DNA from: Amycolatopsis sp. CA-128772 | Lineage (GTDB): Bacteria; Actinomycetota; Actinomycetes; Mycobacteriales; Pseudonocardiaceae | Length of the DNA stretch: 64,000 bases | Reading direction: 5' to 3' | Assembly: GCF_002904295.1 (NCBI RefSeq) | Contig: NZ_PPHG01000001.1 | Location: 1 to 64,000, forward strand | Shown here: one piece after another, positions 11,051 through 19,695 of the stretch | Layout: each line of letters begins with the position of its first letter | How positions within the stretch are numbered: position 1 is the first letter of the stretch | Made by a program: the position numbers and the translations under genes | Notes under the pieces: generated by a model | Database searches by the model: none | The model's input: the letters and a program-made list of their open reading frames with translations, nothing else | What the model was told of the DNA's origin: nothing

Positions 11051-12222
11051 TCCTGCCGCCGCCCGCCGACGTCGAAGCCCAGCTCGCCGCCGCGCGGCGG
11101 GATGGCGACCTCGACCGGTACCTCGGCCTCCTCGCCGGCGAGGAGCTGTTCGTGCCGATCCGGCGGGTGGACGCGCACCGCATCCTCGACGAGCACGCGG
11201 AGACCTTCCCCAACGTCTACTTCGAGACCGGCGGTGACGAGTTCCTGCAGGTCTTCACCCGCGGCGCGCTGCCGGACCCCGGCCCGGACATCGTGGCCAT
11301 GAGCGGCTCGCTCGACTGGGCGGTCGACGGCGTCGGGCGGCACGAGCGGGTCGTGTTCAACCGCGGCACCCGTGGCGAGTGGCGGCTGCCGGGGGCGACG
11401 CTGCAGCCGTGGCTCGACGCGCACGGGGACGACGTCACGCCGCTGGAAGAGCAGGTCGAACGGCTGATCACCGCGCCGTACGGGCACCTCGAAGGACCCA
11501 TCGCGCACGCGCTGGCCTGCGGCGCGCACCTGGCCGTGCTCGAAGCGACGCCGTGGAACGTCCTGGACGCGCGCTTCCACGACTACGTCGCCGAAGTGCG
11601 GGGCCTGCGGGACTGGTGGGGCGTGCCCGACCCGCCCGGCTGGCGCGCCACCATGACCGGCCTGATCGGCGACGGCTACGCGCTGACCCCCGGCAACCTG
11701 GTCCTGATGCTGCGGCTGCGGTTCGCCGCCGAGTACGGGCTGCCCCGCGCCGAGTTCGATCCGCTGACCTGGGCGCAGCTGGTGGACCGGTGGTGCACCG
11801 AGCACGACGCCGCCGACCAGGCGGAAGAGCTGCGCGACACGGTCCGGCGGGTGTCCCGGTACGAACGCCGGCTGCGGGCCGACGGCCTGGTCGACGCGGA
11901 CGGGTGCGTCACGACGGCGTTGTCCTGGGACGTCGGCCGCGCGGTCACCATCGCGCGCGGCGGGCTGGCGGCCGGCTACTGCGACGCGCTGACCGCCGAG
12001 CTGATGGTGCTCGAGGCCGGCTCGCTCGCGCGTCGCTACCACCAGTCATGGGCCGACCTGTCGGCGGGGTACGTCATGGGCCGGGTGCTGCACGCCGGCG
12101 AGGACGACTTCGGCGAGTGGTACCCCGCGGCCGTGCGCGTCCACCACCAGCTCCTTCAGGACCCGGCGAGCCCGTGGCTGAACCTCGGTTTCGGCTCGCT
12201 GTCGGAGGAGTCGGACGCCTGA
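11047..12222 (+). CDS. DUF1266-domain protein with SseB-like N-terminus
   Basis: 391 residues. The N-terminal 120 or so resemble SseB-like domains (LLAGEELFVPIRRVD, then FTRGALPDPGPDIVAMSG). The C-terminal half carries the DUF1266 pattern (LRDWWGVPDPPGWRATM, RRVSRYERRLRADGL, SWDVGRAVTIARGGLAAGY). GTG 11047 overlaps the oxidoreductase stop. Soluble, with no signal peptide. In other actinobacteria such proteins are often linked to secretion or contact-dependent loci, but no such genes are visible here. Function unknown. Confidence 0.8.
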   Translation: MILPPPADVEAQLAAARRDGDLDRYLGLLAGEELFVPIRRVDAHRILDEHAETFPNVYFETGGDEFLQVFTRGALPDPGPDIVAMSGSLDWAVDGVGRHERVVFNRGTRGEWRLPGATLQPWLDAHGDDVTPLEEQVERLITAPYGHLEGPIAHALACGAHLAVLEATPWNVLDARFHDYVAEVRGLRDWWGVPDPPGWRATMTGLIGDGYALTPGNLVLMLRLRFAAEYGLPRAEFDPLTWAQLVDRWCTEHDAADQAEELRDTVRRVSRYERRLRADGLVDADGCVTTALSWDVGRAVTIARGGLAAGYCDALTAELMVLEAGSLARRYHQSWADLSAGYVMGRVLHAGEDDFGEWYPAAVRVHHQLLQDPASPWLNLGFGSLSEESDA

Positions 12223-12320
12223 CCCGCACGGGGGAGGGCGACCGGGCTCACCACAACGAGTCACGGCCGCTACGGCGTGGCGTACAACGTCCCACGAGCA
12301 AATTTGTCACCATCGGCCAC

Positions 12321-13505
12321 ATGAAGCTCACCGGGTTGCTCACGCGGAACCAAGAACCCCTCCCGGGGATCACCGGGGTGGCCCGGGTCGACCGCCGCAC
12401 CCGTGAGCTGCTGCGCCGGCTCAGTCCCGGCGACATCGTCGTGCTCGACCAGCTGGACCTCGACCGCGCGACGGCCGACGCCCTGGTCGAAGCCGAGGTC
12501 GCGGGCGTGGTCAACGCGTCGCCGTCGATCTCCGGCCGGTTCCCGAACATGGGCCCGGAGATCCTGGTCGCGGCCGGCATCCCGCTCGTCGATTCGGTCG
12601 GCAGCGAGCTGCTGCGCTCGATCAAGGACGGCACGAAGCTGCGGCTGCACGACGGCGTCGTGTACGTCGGCGAGCGCCAGGTCGCCTCCGGCATCGAGCA
12701 GAACGCCGAGAGCGTGGCCGACCAGATGATCGAGGCCAAGGCCGGGATGTCGACCCAGCTGGAAGCGTTTTCGGCCAACACCATCGAGTTCCTCCGCCGC
12801 GAGCGCACGCTGATCCTCGACGGCGTCGGCGTGCCGGAGCTGAAGGTGGCGATCCGCGACCGGCACGTGCTGGTCGTCGCGGGCGGCAACGGGCACGCCG
12901 AAGACCTCAAGAAGCTCAAGAAGTACGTCGCCGAGCACCGCCCGGTGCTGATCGGCGTCGACGCGGGTGCCGACACCCTGCGCGTGCAGGGCTACCAGCC
13001 GGACGTCGTCGTCGGCGACCCCACCGGCATCGGCACCGCGACGCTGCGCGGCGGCGGAGAGGTCGTGGTGCCCGCGCAGCCCGACGGGCACGCCCCCGGG
13101 GTCGAGCGGATCCAGGACCTCGGCATCGGCGCGGTGACCTTCCCCGCGACGGGCAACGCCGAGGACCTCGCGCTGCTGCTGGCCGACGCGCACGGCGCCA
13201 GCCTGGTCGTCACCGTCGGCTTCCAGGCCACCCTGCGCGAATTCCTCGACCACGGCCGGTCCGGCTCGAACCCGTCGACGTTCCTGACCCGGCTGAAGCT
13301 CGGCACGAAGCTCGTCGACGGCAAGGCCGTCGCGACGCTGCACCGCAACCGGGTGTCGATCGGCGCGGTCGTCCTGCTCGTGCTCGCCGCGGTCGTGGTG
13401 GTCGCCGCGGCACTGCTGGTGTCCGACGTCGGCTCGGTCTACCTGGACTGGATCAAGGGCACCTGGAACTCGTTCTTCGCCTGGGCCAAGGGATTGTTCA
13501 CGTGA
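12321..13505 (+). CDS. steA: Cytokinetic-ring protein SteA
   Basis: 394 residues. The body resembles thiamin-pyrophosphokinase-like folds (VGDPTGIGTATLRGGGEVVV; AVTFPATGNAEDLALLLADA), with a C-terminal transmembrane helix at about residues 352-376 (VSIGAVVLLVLAAVVVVAAA). In Corynebacterium the SteA-SteB pair localises to the division septum and affects cell separation; M. tuberculosis Rv1697 holds the same position. ATG 12321 is chosen because the reading frame upstream is a shadow of the preceding gene. The stop overlaps the next GTG by 4 nt, fitting a functional pair. Confidence 0.9.
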   Translation: MKLTGLLTRNQEPLPGITGVARVDRRTRELLRRLSPGDIVVLDQLDLDRATADALVEAEVAGVVNASPSISGRFPNMGPEILVAAGIPLVDSVGSELLRSIKDGTKLRLHDGVVYVGERQVASGIEQNAESVADQMIEAKAGMSTQLEAFSANTIEFLRRERTLILDGVGVPELKVAIRDRHVLVVAGGNGHAEDLKKLKKYVAEHRPVLIGVDAGADTLRVQGYQPDVVVGDPTGIGTATLRGGGEVVVPAQPDGHAPGVERIQDLGIGAVTFPATGNAEDLALLLADAHGASLVVTVGFQATLREFLDHGRSGSNPSTFLTRLKLGTKLVDGKAVATLHRNRVSIGAVVLLVLAAVVVVAAALLVSDVGSVYLDWIKGTWNSFFAWAKGLFT

Positions 13506-14452
13506 TTTCGCTGCGCTACCACGTAGTTTCGATTGCCGCCTGCTTCCTCGCGCTGGCCGTCGGGGTCGTCCTCGGCTCGACCGCGCTCAACGGCACGCTG
13601 CTGTCCGGGCTGGCGGGGGAGAAGAAGGACCTCGGCAGCCAGGTCGCCGACCTGGAGGCGCAGCGCAACGCGCTCAACGCCCGGCTGGCCGACGCGGACG
13701 CGTTCGCCGGCTCGATGGGCCCGAAGGTCGTCGCCGGTGCGCTCGACAAGCGGTCGGTGGTGCTGGTGACCACCGAGGACGCCCGCCCGGCCGACCGTGA
13801 CGTGCTGAAGCAGCTGGTCGGCCAGGCGGGGGCGACGGTGACCGGCGAGGTGCAGCTGACGTCGGCGTTCGCCAACCCGGAGAAGGCCGACCAGCTCCGC
13901 GACGTCGTCACGCGGCTGCAGCCGGCCGGCTCGAAGTTCCCGACGGCGGGGGACTCCGGCACGCTCGCCGGCGCGCTGCTCGGCTCGGTGCTGCTGCTGG
14001 ACAAGACCACGGCGAAACCGCAGTCCTCGCCCGAGGAGCTGGCGGCCGCACTGGGCGGCCTCACCGACGGCGGGTTCGCCAAGGCGGGCCCGGACGTCAA
14101 GCCGGCGCAGCTGGCGATCGTGCTCACCGGCGCCCAGGCGACCGGCGACGGCGCGGGTGACCGCGCGGCGACGATCGCCCGGTTCGCGACGCAGCTCGAC
14201 CGCAGCGGCGCCGGGGCGGTGCTCGCCGGTGACGCCGGCTCGGCCGACGGCACCGGCGCGCTGGGCGTGGTCCGCGCGGACACCTCGGCGACGTCCATCC
14301 TGTCCACTGTGGACAACGTGGACACGTCGGCGGGCCGGGTGAGCGCGATCCTGGCGCTGAAGGAACAGCTCGACGGGGGCGCCGGGCGTTACGGCATCGC
14401 CGGCAACGCCCAGGCGCCCGCGCCCGGGGTCGGCAGCCCCGCGGGGAACTGA
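13502..14452 (+). CDS. mctB: MctB/SteB-type membrane protein
   Basis: 316 residues. An N-terminal transmembrane helix (residues about 5-25, HVVSIAACFLALAVGVVLGS) is followed by a coiled-coil (LGSQVADLEAQRNALNARLAD) and a mostly extracytoplasmic domain. The family includes mycobacterial MctB (Rv1698), implicated in copper efflux, and corynebacterial SteB, the septal partner of SteA. The 4-nt overlap with steA favours the cell-division role, but both are described for the family. The C-terminus is Ala/Pro/Gly-rich. Confidence 0.88.
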   Translation: MISLRYHVVSIAACFLALAVGVVLGSTALNGTLLSGLAGEKKDLGSQVADLEAQRNALNARLADADAFAGSMGPKVVAGALDKRSVVLVTTEDARPADRDVLKQLVGQAGATVTGEVQLTSAFANPEKADQLRDVVTRLQPAGSKFPTAGDSGTLAGALLGSVLLLDKTTAKPQSSPEELAAALGGLTDGGFAKAGPDVKPAQLAIVLTGAQATGDGAGDRAATIARFATQLDRSGAGAVLAGDAGSADGTGALGVVRADTSATSILSTVDNVDTSAGRVSAILALKEQLDGGAGRYGIAGNAQAPAPGVGSPAGN

Positions 14453-14456
14453 CCGC

Positions 14457-15200
14457 TCAGCTCGCGAGCCAGCGGGCCGGGACGTTCGGCGGTTCCCAGC
14501 CCACCAGCGAGGTGTGGGCCTGGCGGCACGTGTACGTGACGCCGTTGTAGGTCACCTTCGCCCCCGACGCGTACGCCGTGTTCGGCGCCCACGCGGGAAT
14601 CGACGGCGGCGTCGTGGTCGTGGGCGGGATGCTGGTGGTCGTCGGCGGGGTTGTCGACGACGCCGGACAGCCTTGTACATCGCGGCGCCGGGGACGTTGC
14701 CGCTCAGCGCGTGCCCCGGCGACGGACCCGAAGCCGGCTGGTACAGCCCGTGGTTCGAGCCGGCGGGCACCCCGGTCCAGCCGCGGTAGCAGAACGGGAT
14801 GCCGAGCGTCAGGGTGCCCGCCGGGAACCCGCCCGCGATGCCGTACGCGCTGTTGCCGGGCAGGTAGTCCTTGATCACCGAGCCGGTCGGTCTGGATCTT
14901 CGCGATCTTGTCCTGGCCGCCGGGGAGCGCGGCCGAGAGCGCGTAGCGCTTGCCGCCCAGGGCGTCCAGCTGGCTGCGGAACTCCGCGAGCAGCGCCGTG
15001 TAGTTCGCGGTGTCGGCGGCGCTGTGGTGGTTGCCGACGTGCCCGGTGGGGAACCCGGGTACTCGCAGTCGATGTCGATGCCGTCGAAGATGCCGGCCGC
15101 GGCGGCGTCGGAGAAGTACCTGGAGTACGTCCAGCCGCCGATCGATAGCAGCATTTGAGGTTCGGGTGCTTCGCCTCGAGTTCCGGCGTGCGCGATGGGA
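14457..15200 (-). pseudogene. Broken GH18 chitinase remnant with CBM5/12 domain
   Basis: Chitinase motifs appear in order on the minus strand but in three frames: LEAKHPNLK (about 15180-15156), then in a second frame LLSIGGWTYSRYF and the GH18 active-site motif DGIDIDCEYPG (near 15085), then a third frame GNHHSAADTANYTALLAEF, back to the second for GIAGGFPAGTLTLGIPFCYRGW, and the third again for a linker and chitin-binding domain (YASGAKVTYNGVTYTCRQAH...GWEPPNVPARW). At least four frame changes are needed. No signal peptide or N-terminal half is present: the remnant begins directly beyond the alginate-lyase stop. It is a decayed, 5'-truncated gene, unless sequencing errors caused the shifts. 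Confidence 0.85.
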
Positions 15201-15232
15201 CGCGGTGTCCGGATTTCGTGCGGAACCGGCCC

Positions 15233-16498
15233 CTACTTCAGCGGCGGGTCCAGCGGGAAGCAGGACAACCGCACCGCCCACGTGTCACCGCCCGCGGGCG
15301 AGGGCATCCGCTTGAGCGCCGCCGCCGCGTCCGGGTCGTGGCCTTCCTCGGCCGCCGCGTGGAAGATGTCCGCCGCGATCGACTGGTCGAACACGCCGAT
15401 CTGCTGGTGCGGCCAGGCTTCGGCGCCGTGCAGCGCGCCCGGGATCAGCTGGTCGACGACCTTCCGCAGCGTCACGCCGTTCGGAGCCCGGTACTTCCAG
15501 ACGTCGACCCCGAGGTTCTTCCCGACCTCCGCCAGCCGGCCCCACGCCGTGAGGTTGAAGTTGACGTAGTGCCAGGACATCGTGCGCGACAGCTCGAGCG
15601 GCTGGCTGCCGTCGGCGGCGAACTGCACCGGGAACCGGTTCTGCTCGGTGTCCAGGACGATCTTCTTCGCCGCGTCCCGTTTGCCCAGGTACGCCGAGAT
15701 GGTCGCGTTCTGCATGTCGAGGAACGTGCCGTGGTTGTTGGTGGCGGCCAGTTCCAGCTCGGCCTGCGGGCTGGTCTGCATCCAGCCGAGGTACTGCGTC
15801 AGCCACGCCCGGATCCCGGAGCGGTCCTTCCCGGTCCAGCCCGGCGCACCGCCGTCGAGCAGCGCGAACGCGTCCAGCAGCTGGCTGAACGACTGCGTCG
15901 AGTCGATGATCCCGGTGCCGCTGATCGTGGTCCGGCACGGGACGACCTGCGAGTACGTCATGTTCGGGTTCATCCGGGTGGCCGGGTCGAGGAACCACGT
16001 CCGGATGTCCAGCGCCGCCCGCTTCGCGTACTTCGCGTCGCCCGTGTAGTACCAGGCCAGCGAGAGGTAGTACATCGCGTCCCACGCCCACATCCGGTAG
16101 GTGTGGTCGGTGATCGCGTCGGCCTCCGGGTTGCGCTGGCCGTCCTTGCTGACGTAGGGGCAGCCCTGCGGGTTCTCCGGCGTCTTCGGCTGGCTCGCCC
16201 ACCAGTACGGCGCCTGGCTCGTGTAGTCGTGCTTGTCTCCGCTGGGCGGGGCGGACGGCTTGTCCATGACCGACCACGGGCCGTCGGTCAGTGCGGTGTT
16301 CGCCTTGGCCAGCACGGCTTTCAGCGCGTCACGCTGGGCCTTGGTCGCGTGGCCGCTGCGGATCGCCTGCTTGATGCCCGCCAGCTTCGCGCCGTCGGTG
16401 ACGATCGTATGCGGTGGGGACGCGGCGACCGCCGTCCCGCTCACCGGGACCAGGAGCATGCTCGCGGAAACCGCAAGCGCACCGAAAACTCTTCGCAC
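15233..16498 (-). CDS. Secreted alginate-lyase-family enzyme (PL5-like)
   Basis: 421 residues with a Sec signal peptide (FGALAVSASMLLVPVSGTAVAA). The (alpha/alpha) toroid of alginate lyase relatives is supported by YWWASQPKTPENPQGCPYV, HTYRMWAWDAMYYLSLAWYY and the NNHGTFLDMQ motif, which in AlgL-type lyases contains catalytic Asn/His. It probably depolymerises an acidic polysaccharide outside the cell; alginate itself is not proven. GTG start at 16498. It stands alone in transcription, 92 nt from the racemase gene. An imperfect inverted repeat lies just upstream. Confidence 0.82.
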   Translation of the reverse strand: MRRVFGALAVSASMLLVPVSGTAVAASPPHTIVTDGAKLAGIKQAIRSGHATKAQRDALKAVLAKANTALTDGPWSVMDKPSAPPSGDKHDYTSQAPYWWASQPKTPENPQGCPYVSKDGQRNPEADAITDHTYRMWAWDAMYYLSLAWYYTGDAKYAKRAALDIRTWFLDPATRMNPNMTYSQVVPCRTTISGTGIIDSTQSFSQLLDAFALLDGGAPGWTGKDRSGIRAWLTQYLGWMQTSPQAELELAATNNHGTFLDMQNATISAYLGKRDAAKKIVLDTEQNRFPVQFAADGSQPLELSRTMSWHYVNFNLTAWGRLAEVGKNLGVDVWKYRAPNGVTLRKVVDQLIPGALHGAEAWPHQQIGVFDQSIAADIFHAAAEEGHDPDAAAALKRMPSPAGGDTWAVRLSCFPLDPPLK

Positions 16499-16515
16499 GT
16501 CGACCGCCCTTTCGG

Positions 16516-16576
16516 GGACGTCGGAATCCCCACGTCGTCACCGGGCGGCGGTACGGCTGCAGGGATTCTGACGTCC
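16516..16576. promoter_or_regulatory. 14-bp inverted repeat upstream of alginate-lyase gene
   Basis: GGACGTCGGAATCC (16516-16529) and GGATTCTGACGTCC (16563-16576) are inverted copies with 13 of 14 matches, separated by 33 nt. They lie between the lyase start and the racemase stop. They could be paired operator sites for the lyase gene or the arms of a racemase-operon terminator; the sequence alone does not decide. Confidence 0.45.
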
Positions 16577-16590
16577 TCGTGCGGCGGGTG

Positions 16591-17301
16591 TCAATCGGTC
16601 GGCCAGGTGCGTCTCTTGTCCAGCGGGCGTGCGTACGAACCCGCGCGGCTCGTCTTCAACCCCAGTGCCACCAGGGACTCCGCGAGCCGGACCGCGGCCG
16701 CGACGCCGTCGATGACCGGGATGTCCAGCATCGTCGCGATCTTCCGGTCCAGGCCGGTCATCCCGGCGCAGCCGAGCACGAGCACCTCCGCGCCCGCGTC
16801 CCGTGCCCGGCGGCCGGCGGTGAGCAGCGCCGATTCCGTGCGCCGCTCGTCGGTCAGCTCCAGCACGCCGAGCCCGGCACCGGTGACCGTGACGCAGTTC
16901 TGCGCGACGCCGGCGGCGTGCAGGCTGTCCTCGATCAGCCCGCATGTCCGGTCCAAGGTGGTCACCACGCCGTAGCGGCGGCCGAGCAGGCAGGCCAGGT
17001 GCGCGGCGGCCTCGGTGATGTCGACGACCGGGACGTCCAGCAGCTCGCGCGCGCCCTCGCGGCCGTGCTCGCCGAACCCGGCGAGCACGACGGCGTCGAA
17101 CGGTTCGTCCAGGCCCCGCAACAGATCGAGCACGGCGGCCGCGGACAGGAAGCTGTCGAGCCAGCCTTCCGCCGACTCGGGTCCCCAGCGAGGGGTCCGC
17201 GCCAGGATCTCCGTGCCGGGACTCGCGGCCGCGCGCGCCCCGGCTTCGATCTCCTTGGTCATCGCCTCGGTGGTGTTGCAGTTGGTGACGACGATCTTCA
17301 T
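16591..17301 (-). CDS. Asp/Glu/hydantoin racemase family protein
   Basis: 236 residues. Family motifs: N-terminal NCNTT (residues 7-11), the first catalytic Cys region replaced by VVLAGFGEHG, and the C-terminal catalytic Cys in VLGCAGMTG. Relatives racemise hydantoins or allantoin. The alanine/glycine-rich first motif, where many homologues have ACFSD, means one expected Cys is missing, so activity as a two-base racemase is uncertain. The ATG overlaps the permease stop (ATGA), so the genes are coupled. The pairing suggests uptake and processing of a hydantoin, allantoin or related N-heterocycle. Confidence 0.85.
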   Translation of the reverse strand: MKIVVTNCNTTEAMTKEIEAGARAAASPGTEILARTPRWGPESAEGWLDSFLSAAAVLDLLRGLDEPFDAVVLAGFGEHGREGARELLDVPVVDITEAAAHLACLLGRRYGVVTTLDRTCGLIEDSLHAAGVAQNCVTVTGAGLGVLELTDERRTESALLTAGRRARDAGAEVLVLGCAGMTGLDRKIATMLDIPVIDGVAAAVRLAESLVALGLKTSRAGSYARPLDKRRTWPTD

Positions 17302-18719
17302 CGGTGCTTCCTCGACACCACGTAGTAGAGGGCCGCCGAGGACGCCGTGCCGATGAACCACGAGTACGGCGCGGCCGGTGCGAAGAACGGCACCAGGGCG
17401 ATGACGGCGGACAGCGCCGCGGTCGGGAAGAACGTCACCAGCGCCCGTGGGTTCACGCGCGGGTAGATCCCGCCGTCCACGAACAGCTGGGCGACGTCCA
17501 CCTGGCCGCGCCGGATCAGGTAGTAGTCGACGATCATGATGCCGAACAACGGGCCGAGGAACGCGCCGAGCCCGCCGAGGAAGTAGTTGACCACTGCCGG
17601 CGAGGAGTACAGCTTCCAGGGCAGCACGCACAGCGCCGCGACCGCGCTGATCATCCCGCCGATGGTGAACGTGATCCGCCGCGGCCAGATGTTGGCCAGG
17701 TCGTAGGCGGGGGAGACGAAGTTGGCGACGATGTTGACGCCCATGGTGGCGACGGCGAACGTCAGCGCGCCGATGATGAGCACCGGCGTGTTGTGCACCT
17801 TGGCCAGCAGCTCGGCCGGGTCGGTGATGGCCTCGCCGAACACCTGCATGCTGCCTGCGGTGACGACCACCGACAGCAGCGCGAACGCCGTCGAGTTGAT
17901 CGGCAGGCCCCAGAAGTTGCCGCGCTTCACCGTCTTCTGGTCCGGCGCGAAGCGGGAGAAGTCGCAGAAGTTGAGCATCAGCGTGCCGTAGGTGGCCAGG
18001 ATGAGCCCGGCCGCGCCGAACCACTGGCGGATCTGCTCCCCGGTGGACAGCTGCTTCGGGCTGCTGGTGAAGGAGATGTTCCAGTGCCCGGCCGCCAGGA
18101 TCCAGACGGCGAGGGCGATCATCACGACCCAGATCGCCGGGCCGCACCAGTCCTGGAACTTGCGCACCGACTCCATGCCGCGGGTCAGGATCAGCGCCTG
18201 GACCGCCCACAGCGCGACGAAGCAGATCCAGCCGAGCGCGTGCAGGCCGAGGAACCCGTGCTCGGTCAGCGGTTTCAGGCCGGGGTCGATGGCGAGCACG
18301 AGCAGCGTGATGGCCACGCTGGCGAGGTAGGTTTGGATGCCGTACCAGAAGATCGCGATGACCGCCCGGATCAGCGCGGGCAGGTTGGCGCCGAACGTGC
18401 CGAAGCTGATCCGCGCGACGACCGGGAAGGGCACGCCGGTGCGCTGGCCGATCCGGCCCATCAGGTTCATCCCGGCGTAGATGATGACGAACCCGAACAG
18501 CAGGGCGGTGAACACCTGCCAGGCCGACAGGCCCAGCACGAAAAGACCGGCCGCGAAGGTGTAGTTGCCGAGGTTGTGCACGTCGAACATCCACAGCGCG
18601 AAGATGTCGTAGACCTTCCACCGGCGTTCCTTCGCCGGCGCGAGGTCTTCGTTCCACAGCCGGGGATCGGGCGGTGGGGTGGTCTCCTGCGAAGGTTCGG
18701 TGAGCGGGGCGGCGGTCAT
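17298..18719 (-). CDS. NCS1-family nucleobase/hydantoin permease
   Basis: 473 residues and about 12 transmembrane segments. The N-terminal family pattern LWNEDLAPAKERRWKVYDIFALWMFDVHN matches NCS1 transporters for cytosine, uracil, allantoin and hydantoins (shown here split: LWNEDLAPAKERRW, VYDIFALWMFDVHN). Further marks are NLGNYTFAAGL, WYGIQTYLA and NFCDFSRFAP. Start ATG 18719 follows GGAGAG. It is first in an operon with the racemase and divergent from a GntR regulator; a double operator lies between them. Confidence 0.92.
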   Translation of the reverse strand: MTAAPLTEPSQETTPPPDPRLWNEDLAPAKERRWKVYDIFALWMFDVHNLGNYTFAAGLFVLGLSAWQVFTALLFGFVIIYAGMNLMGRIGQRTGVPFPVVARISFGTFGANLPALIRAVIAIFWYGIQTYLASVAITLLVLAIDPGLKPLTEHGFLGLHALGWICFVALWAVQALILTRGMESVRKFQDWCGPAIWVVMIALAVWILAAGHWNISFTSSPKQLSTGEQIRQWFGAAGLILATYGTLMLNFCDFSRFAPDQKTVKRGNFWGLPINSTAFALLSVVVTAGSMQVFGEAITDPAELLAKVHNTPVLIIGALTFAVATMGVNIVANFVSPAYDLANIWPRRITFTIGGMISAVAALCVLPWKLYSSPAVVNYFLGGLGAFLGPLFGIMIVDYYLIRRGQVDVAQLFVDGGIYPRVNPRALVTFFPTAALSAVIALVPFFAPAAPYSWFIGTASSAALYYVVSRKHR

Positions 18720-18752
18720 GGAGGCTCTCCGATCGACGTGCGACGACGGCGA

Positions 18753-18781
18753 TTTGGGATACCAAACTTTGGAATCCCAAA
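18753..18781. promoter_or_regulatory. Double GntR operator between permease and regulator genes
   Basis: Two 14-bp palindromic sites of the form TTTGG-N4-CCAAA stand head to tail: TTTGGGATACCAAA (18753-18766) and TTTGGAATCCCAAA (18768-18781), one base apart, giving a 15-bp centre spacing. The whole also forms a larger symmetrical element (ATTTGGGAT ... ATCCCAAAT). It lies 34 bp before the permease start and 87 bp before the GntR gene, and is much more AT-rich than its surroundings. Confidence 0.75.
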
Positions 18782-18867
18782 TATCACCCCGAGGTCCGGT
18801 CGAGTCAACCCTCCGGACGATAAACTCGGGTAACGGCCGGTTACGGCAGTGTTGAAGGAGGGGCGAG

Positions 18868-19536
18868 GTGAACGAGCGGCAACCCCTCGCGGCCACCCGG
18901 CAGCGGGTCCGCGAGGAGCTGCGCGAGCGGATCCTGACCGGGCGCCTGCGCCCGGGCGACCGGCTGGTCGAGCGCGAGCTGGCCGAAGACCTCGGCGTCT
19001 CACGGGTGCCGGTCCGGGAGGCCATCCGCAGCCTGGAGGCCGAAGGTTTCCTCGTCGTCCAGTCGCCGCGGCGGGTCGTCGTCCGGCAGCTGGCGCGGGT
19101 CGACGTCGAGGAGCTGTTCGACGTCCGCGAGGCCCTGGAGGGCCTGGCGGCCGGGCTGGCGGCGGCTCGCGCGGGGGCCGCGGAGCTCAAGCGCCTCGAT
19201 CGCGTGCTGGCCGACGCCGCCCGCGCCACGGCCCGCGGCGACGCCGCCCGGATCACCGTGCTGAACTCGCGCTTCCACGACGAGATCGTCGCCATCGCGG
19301 GCAACGCGCTGCTGTCGACGATGCTCCAGCCGCTCGAGGGCCGCCTTCGGTGGCTCACGAGCCAGAACGAGCACTGGGCCGAGCTGCTCGACGAGCACCG
19401 GCGCCTGTTCGAGGCGATCGCGTCCGGGGACCCGGACCGGGCGAAGGCGTCCGCGGTGGAACACGTGCGGGTGAACCGGGATGTCACGCTGCGTTCGTTG
19501 TTCGCCGAGGAGCCCGGCGAGCGGCCGACGGGCTGA
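18868..19536 (+). CDS. GntR-family regulator, FCD subgroup
   Basis: 222 residues. The N-terminal winged helix-turn-helix (residues about 8-75) has the GntR signature LRERILTGRLRPGDRLVERELAEDLGVSRVPVREAIRSLEAEG (read as LRPGDRLVERELAEDLGVSR followed by VPVREAIRSLEAEG). The C-terminal FCD all-helical effector domain has metal-site candidates in NSRFHDEI and the final helix EHVRVNR. GTG start after GGAGGGGCGAG. Divergent from the NCS1 permease-racemase operon, which it probably represses until the transported ligand, or an organic acid derived from it, binds. Confidence 0.9.
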   Translation: MNERQPLAATRQRVREELRERILTGRLRPGDRLVERELAEDLGVSRVPVREAIRSLEAEGFLVVQSPRRVVVRQLARVDVEELFDVREALEGLAAGLAAARAGAAELKRLDRVLADAARATARGDAARITVLNSRFHDEIVAIAGNALLSTMLQPLEGRLRWLTSQNEHWAELLDEHRRLFEAIASGDPDRAKASAVEHVRVNRDVTLRSLFAEEPGERPTG

Positions 19537-19695
19537 CATCGCCGCTTTGGCGTGGATTGCGTCCGACGCCCGCTTTTTCAGCCGTTCGTACCAGGGGTGA
19601 CGCGACTTTGGTCTGTGTCACGCGGCCGAACGGCGGCTTACGGTCTTCGGTCACCGGTCTCGCCGACCGTGTCCCCGTTTTTCCGGAGGTTCACC

